Source of the DNA: Bacteroidales bacterium
Lineage (GTDB): Bacteria; Bacteroidota; Bacteroidia; Bacteroidales; UBA932
Direction: 5' to 3'
NCBI GenBank assembly: GCA_017554135.1
Contig: JAFZIX010000216.1
Coordinates: forward strand, 1 to 16,658
Length of the DNA stretch: 16,658 bases
The notes beneath the pieces were generated by a model. That model worked only from the letters and a program-made list of their open reading frames with translations. It was not told the DNA's origin and did not search any database. Position numbers and translations under genes: made by a program. Positions within the stretch are counted from its first letter, which is position 1. Each line of letters opens with the position of its first letter. This document shows positions 13,440 through 16,658 of the stretch, piece after piece.

Positions 13440-13622
13440 ATGGCAAAACTTAGAATCACCCAGACCATCAGTACCAATGGCGAAACCAAGCGCCAGAAGG
13501 AAAATCTCCGCAGCCTCGGCATCCGCCGCATCCGCCACACCGTGGAGGTTGAGGATAACCCTATTACCCGCGGAATGCTTGCCAAAGTGGCGCATCTCGT
13601 GAAATATGAAGTAATCGACTAA
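13440..13622 (+). CDS. rpmD: 50S ribosomal protein L30 (uL30)
   Basis: L30 is a small peripheral 50S protein absent from some bacterial lineages. The 60-residue product starts MAKLRITQTIS and carries the family core KRQKENLRSLGIRRIRHTVEVEDNP and the ending GMLAKVAHLVKYEV. The length is exactly typical. Position between rpsE and rplO is the universal order. Confidence 0.98.
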   Translation: MAKLRITQTISTNGETKRQKENLRSLGIRRIRHTVEVEDNPITRGMLAKVAHLVKYEVID

Positions 13623-13627
13623 GGAGG
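13623..13627 (+). promoter_or_regulatory. Shine-Dalgarno GGAGG before rplO
   Basis: AAGGAGGAAC follows the rpmD stop directly; GGAGG ends 8 bases before the rplO ATG. Confidence 0.6.
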
Positions 13628-13635
13628 AACAGACC

Positions 13636-14088
13636 ATGAAACTTAATAATCTTACACCTGCACAGGGTTCTGTAAAGAACGCAAAGAAAAGATTGGGCCG
13701 TGGCCAGGGTTCCGGCAAAGGTGGCACCGCCACCCGTGGTACCAAGGGTGCCCAGGCACGCGCCGGTTACGAGCACAAGATTGGTTTCGAAGGCGGCCAG
13801 ATGCCTATCCAGAGGCGCCTGCCCAAGTTCGGCTTCACCAATCCTACCCGTGTTGAATACACAGCGGTCAATGTTGCGACCATCCAGGCTATCGCCGAGG
13901 CTTCCAAGGCCAAGGAGATCACCGTGGACGATCTCAAGGCTGCCGGACTCGCCGGCAAGACCGATCTCATCAAGATCCTCGGCAATGGCGAACTCAGCGT
14001 AGCCGTCACCGTTAAGGCCGATGCATTCAGCAAATCCGCAATCGCCAAAATCGAAGCTGCCGGCGGAAAGGCAGTTGTCAATGAATAA
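13636..14088 (+). CDS. rplO: 50S ribosomal protein L15 (uL15)
   Basis: L15 is a late-assembling 50S protein with a long basic extension threaded into 23S rRNA. The 150-residue product has the glycine/arginine-rich N-terminal tract (RLGRGQGSGKGGTATRGTKG), the conserved FEGGQMPIQRRLPKFGF motif, and an alpha/beta C-terminal domain ending with AIAKIEAAGGKAVVNE. It ends 2 bases before secY, a spacing that suggests translational coupling. Confidence 0.98.
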   Translation: MKLNNLTPAQGSVKNAKKRLGRGQGSGKGGTATRGTKGAQARAGYEHKIGFEGGQMPIQRRLPKFGFTNPTRVEYTAVNVATIQAIAEASKAKEITVDDLKAAGLAGKTDLIKILGNGELSVAVTVKADAFSKSAIAKIEAAGGKAVVNE

Positions 14089-14090
14089 CA

Positions 14091-15428
14091 ATGAAGAAGT
14101 TTATCGAGACAATCAAGAACATCTTCAAGATTGAAGAGTTGCGCAAGCGCCTCGGCTACACCCTGGCTCTGATCCTGGTGTATCGCCTGGGCTGCTTCAT
14201 CGTGCTCCCCGGCATCGATGCCACTATGCTCGCCAAACTGCAGAACACTGCTTCCACCGGCCTCGTCGGCCTGTTGAACATGTTCAGCGGCGGTGCATTC
14301 GGCAATGCTTCAATCTTCGCGCTCGGTGTGATGCCCTACATCTCGGCATCCATCGTAGTTCAGCTTCTTGGTGTGTTTGTGCCCTACTTCCGCAAACTCC
14401 AGATGGAGGGTGAAAGCGGGCGCAAGAAGATGAATCAGCTTACCAGGTATCTCACCATCCTGATCATCTGCATCCAGGGACCTGCCTATGTAGCCGCCCT
14501 TCACAACCAGATTCCCGGTCAGGCGTTCATCGCCGTGAACCGTCTCGGCTGGAGCAACTTCGCATACAACCTCGTATCCACCGTCATCCTGATGGCCGGT
14601 TCGATGTTCGTGATGTGGCTCGGCGAGCGTATCACCGACCGTGGCATCGGCAACGGTATCTCCCTCATCATTATGATAGGTATCGTGGCCAGGCTGCCTT
14701 TCGCAATCGTTGCAGAGTGCGGTGAAAAGCTCACCACCACCAACGGCGGACTTCTCCTTCTCATTGTCGAATTCCTCGTATGGTTCTTCGTCATCATCGC
14801 AGCCATTGCACTCGTGCAGGCGGTCCGCCGCGTGCCCGTGCAGTATGCAAAGCGTGTGATCGGCAACCGCCAGTACGGCGGCGTGCGTCAGTACATCCCT
14901 CTGAAGATCAATGCTGCCGGCGTTATGCCTATCATCTTCGCCCAGGCCCTCATGCTCTTCCCCCTCATTTTCTCGAGGTGGGATTCAACACGCGGACTTG
15001 CTGCGACTCTCGGTAACTATACCGGATTCTGGTACAACTTCATCTTCGCGATTCTCATCATCATCTTCACATACTTCTACACTGCCGTTACCGTGAATCC
15101 CACTATGATGGCTGAGGATATGAAGAGGAATGGTGGTTTCATACCGGGTGTGAAGCCTGGCAAGAAGACCGTGGAATACCTCGACTCCATTATGAGTAAG
15201 GTAACCCTCCCCGGTTCCATCATGCTGGCCATCATATCCATTCTGCCTGCATTCGCGAGGCGCTTCGGCGTCAACGATCAGTTCGCAAGCTTCTACGGAG
15301 GCACTTCGCTGCTGATTCTCGTGGGTGTGGTCCTGGATACCCTGCAGCAGATCGAAAGTTATCTGCTGATGCGTCACTACGACGGTCTCATGAAGACCGG
15401 CCGTCTGACCGGACGTTCAGGTATGTAG
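14091..15428 (+). CDS. secY: Protein translocase channel subunit SecY
   Basis: SecY is the pore of the Sec translocon, which exports unfolded proteins and inserts membrane proteins with SecE/SecG and the motor SecA. The 445-residue product has about ten TM segments and many signature stretches: RLGYTLALILVYRLG and LPGIDA near the N-terminus, the plug-region FSGGAF, GVMPYISASIVVQLL, GERITDRGIGNGISLII, and the SecA-contacting loop RRVPVQYAKRV. The C-terminal tail LMRHYDGLMKTGRLTGR is also conserved. Length is normal for Bacteroidota. Location after rplO is typical for the spc operon; adk, found here in many other bacteria, is absent and map follows directly. Confidence 0.98.
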   Translation: MKKFIETIKNIFKIEELRKRLGYTLALILVYRLGCFIVLPGIDATMLAKLQNTASTGLVGLLNMFSGGAFGNASIFALGVMPYISASIVVQLLGVFVPYFRKLQMEGESGRKKMNQLTRYLTILIICIQGPAYVAALHNQIPGQAFIAVNRLGWSNFAYNLVSTVILMAGSMFVMWLGERITDRGIGNGISLIIMIGIVARLPFAIVAECGEKLTTTNGGLLLLIVEFLVWFFVIIAAIALVQAVRRVPVQYAKRVIGNRQYGGVRQYIPLKINAAGVMPIIFAQALMLFPLIFSRWDSTRGLAATLGNYTGFWYNFIFAILIIIFTYFYTAVTVNPTMMAEDMKRNGGFIPGVKPGKKTVEYLDSIMSKVTLPGSIMLAIISILPAFARRFGVNDQFASFYGGTSLLILVGVVLDTLQQIESYLLMRHYDGLMKTGRLTGRSGM

Positions 15429-15450
15429 TTCTTTGATATTCAGAAGTGAG

Positions 15451-16230
15451 ATGGTAAGACCCAAGACTGAGGAAGAGATCGGGCTCCTTCGCGAGAATGC
15501 CATTCTTGTCAGCAAGACCCTGGCGGAAGTCGGTAAAGCGGTCGCCCCCGGTGTGACAACCAAAGAGTTGAACAGGGTGGCCGAGACTTTCATCCGCGAC
15601 AACGGCGCGATTCCCTCTTTCCTCGGATTCGAAGGTTTCCCCGCAGCAATATGCACTTCGGTGAACGATGTGGTCGTGCACGGCTTTCCGTCCGACTATG
15701 CTCTCAAGGAGGGCGACATAGTCACCGCAGACATCGGCACGCTGTACAAGGGCTATAACGGAGATTCCGCATACACCTTCCCTGTCGGGGAGGTGAGTGC
15801 GGAGACCCGCAGGCTCCTGGACGTGACCAAGGCTTCGCTCTTCAAGGGCATCGAGGCCGCTGTGGCGGGTAACAGGGTCGGCGACATCGGACACGCGGTG
15901 CAATCTTACGTCGAGTCGTTCGGGTTCTCCATCGTCCGTGAGCTGGAAGGCCACGGCATTGGCAAGAGTATGCACGAGGCTCCGGGCGTTCCCAATTTCG
16001 GGCGCCAGGGCCACGGACCCAAGCTGATGGAAGGAATGACTATCTGTATTGAGCCTATGGTGAATGCCGGCGGGCGCAGTGTGTATCTCAACCGTAATGG
16101 TTGGGCAGTGCACACGGCCGACCGCAGCAACGCCGCTCATTACGAATTGACGATTGTTGTCCGTCGCGGCAAAGCTGAACTGCTGTCCACTTTCGATTTT
16201 ATCGAGAAAGATCCCAAGATTAATTTTTAA
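15451..16230 (+). CDS. map: Methionine aminopeptidase, type I
   Basis: Map removes the initiator Met from nascent proteins with small second residues. The 259-residue type I enzyme has all five metal ligands, Asp94, Asp105, His168, Glu201 and Glu232, and the substrate-site His77 and His175. Each lies three positions before its E. coli counterpart, which supports the ATG at 15451 (MVRPKTEEEIGLLRE) over an in-frame TTG 18 bases earlier. Key motifs are VVHGFPSD, ADIGTLYKGYNGDSAYTF, GHGIGKSMHEAP and CIEPMVN. It follows secY by 22 bases and precedes infA by 12, the usual Bacteroidota order. Methionine removal near the ribosome fits its placement among ribosomal genes. Confidence 0.97.
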   Translation: MVRPKTEEEIGLLRENAILVSKTLAEVGKAVAPGVTTKELNRVAETFIRDNGAIPSFLGFEGFPAAICTSVNDVVVHGFPSDYALKEGDIVTADIGTLYKGYNGDSAYTFPVGEVSAETRRLLDVTKASLFKGIEAAVAGNRVGDIGHAVQSYVESFGFSIVRELEGHGIGKSMHEAPGVPNFGRQGHGPKLMEGMTICIEPMVNAGGRSVYLNRNGWAVHTADRSNAAHYELTIVVRRGKAELLSTFDFIEKDPKINF

Positions 16231-16242
16231 AGTGATTTTTTA

Positions 16243-16461
16243 ATGTCAAAACAAGTAGCAATAGAACAAGATGGAAAGGTTATCGAGACCCTTCCAAACG
16301 CGATGTTCAAGGTCGAGCTTGAGAACGGTCACGTGCTTCTCTGCAATATTTCCGGGAAGATGCGTATGAACTTTATCCATATTCTTCTGGGCGACAAGGT
16401 GCGCGTTGAGATTTCACCGTACGATTTGACCAAGGGCAGAATATCTTTCAGATACAAATAA
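16243..16461 (+). CDS. infA: Translation initiation factor IF-1
   Basis: IF-1 is a single OB-fold protein that occupies the 30S A site during initiation and aids IF-2 and IF-3. The 72-residue product matches exactly in length, with the core KVIETLPNAMFKVELENGH, ISGKMRMNFIHILLGDKVRVE and the end SPYDLTKGRISFRYK, all conserved. The leader is T/A-rich with no Shine-Dalgarno motif. Confidence 0.98.
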   Translation: MSKQVAIEQDGKVIETLPNAMFKVELENGHVLLCNISGKMRMNFIHILLGDKVRVEISPYDLTKGRISFRYK

Positions 16462-16473
16462 AATTACAACGAT

Positions 16474-16590
16474 ATGAAAGTCAAAACATCCATCAAGAAG
16501 CGCAGTGAAGATTGCAAGATCGTGAAGCGCAAAGGCCGCCTCTACGTCATCTGCAAGAAGAACCCCAAGTTCAAGATGCGCCAGGGATAA
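16474..16590 (+). CDS. rpmJ: 50S ribosomal protein L36 (bL36)
   Basis: Short gene of 38 codons from ATG 16474 to TAA 16588-16590. The product begins MKVKTSIKKRSEDCKIVKR and ends NPKFKMRQG, clearly L36. The zinc ribbon is degenerate: the usual ligands at positions 11, 14, 27 and 33 are here Ser11, Cys14, Cys27 and Phe33, so zinc binding is probably lost, as in other Bacteroidales L36 proteins. It sits 12 bases after infA, the normal order before rpsM. Confidence 0.97.
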   Translation: MKVKTSIKKRSEDCKIVKRKGRLYVICKKNPKFKMRQG

Positions 16591-16623
16591 TCAATTGTCT
16601 AACAATTAAGTACAAGTATAATT

Positions 16624-16658
16624 ATGGCAAGAATAGCCGGTGTTGATTTACCCAACAA
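16624..16658 (+). CDS. rpsM: 30S ribosomal protein S13 (uS13), 3' end outside window
   Basis: Only the first 11 full codons are present, reading MARIAGVDLPN, the near-invariant start of S13, a head protein of the 30S subunit contacting the P-site tRNA and the intersubunit bridges. It follows rpmJ by 33 bases, the expected order at the start of the alpha operon. The gap contains a weak inverted repeat AATTGT-CTA-ACAATT (16593-16607) of unknown meaning. Confidence 0.93.
   Translation, partial: MARIAGVDLPN

Noticed and set aside
15433..15450. TTG start giving a six-residue longer Map
   Set aside because: The ATG at 15451 gives metal-ligand spacing that tracks E. coli Map and matches the usual N-terminus of relatives.
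16593..16607. Hairpin AATTGT-CTA-ACAATT between rpmJ and rpsM as terminator
   Set aside because: The six-base AT-rich stem is weak and has no U-run after it; rpmJ-rpsM co-transcription is expected.

Overview
The window looks like chromosomal DNA of a Bacteroidota member, most likely order Bacteroidales. Three things point there: families largely confined to the phylum (DUF4270 lipoprotein, DUF4294 protein, DUF3098 protein, a single-domain glycogen-synthase-like protein), promoters of the Bacteroidota type (TTTG plus TAnnTTTG), and start codons that mostly lack a Shine-Dalgarno sequence. By eye the GC content is in the mid-50s, high for Bacteroides or Prevotella and closer to Rikenellaceae-type or uncultured gut Bacteroidales. 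Genus cannot be set from this sequence.

Left part (1-2338, + strand): the 3' two-thirds of uvrC, a PnuC-type vitamin transporter, and acpP with its own promoter and a strong hairpin terminator. Next (2342-5333, - strand) is a three-gene unit read right to left: a half-length GT5-like protein, a DUF4270 lipoprotein with a Gly/Tyr-rich tract, and a TlpA-like thioredoxin lipoprotein. A divergent promoter region (5334-5418) separates it from a + strand envelope cassette with tight or overlapping junctions: ftsX, DUF3098, uppP, lpxH (5419-8039). A - strand DUF4294 gene (8042-8809) converges on lpxH.

Right part (9039-16658, + strand): a long ribosomal-protein operon behind its own promoter: rplP-rpmC-rpsQ-rplN-rplX-rplE-rpsN-rpsH-rplF-rplR-rpsE-rpmD-rplO-secY-map-infA-rpmJ-rpsM (cut by the window edge). 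This is the distal S10 operon fused to the spc operon and the start of the alpha operon. It starts at rplP, and the usual upstream block ending rpsS-rplV-rpsC is not here.

Most of the window is core housekeeping. I see no CRISPR array, tRNA, rRNA, insertion sequence, phage gene or attachment site, and no gene-free stretch over 300 bases. The longest non-coding stretch is 8810-9038, which holds divergent promoters and the ribosomal operon leader. I found no clear undescribed system. The best candidates are the GT5-like/DUF4270/TlpA unit, the break in ribosomal gene order before rplP, and the cluster of canonical Shine-Dalgarno sequences in an organism group that normally does not use them.
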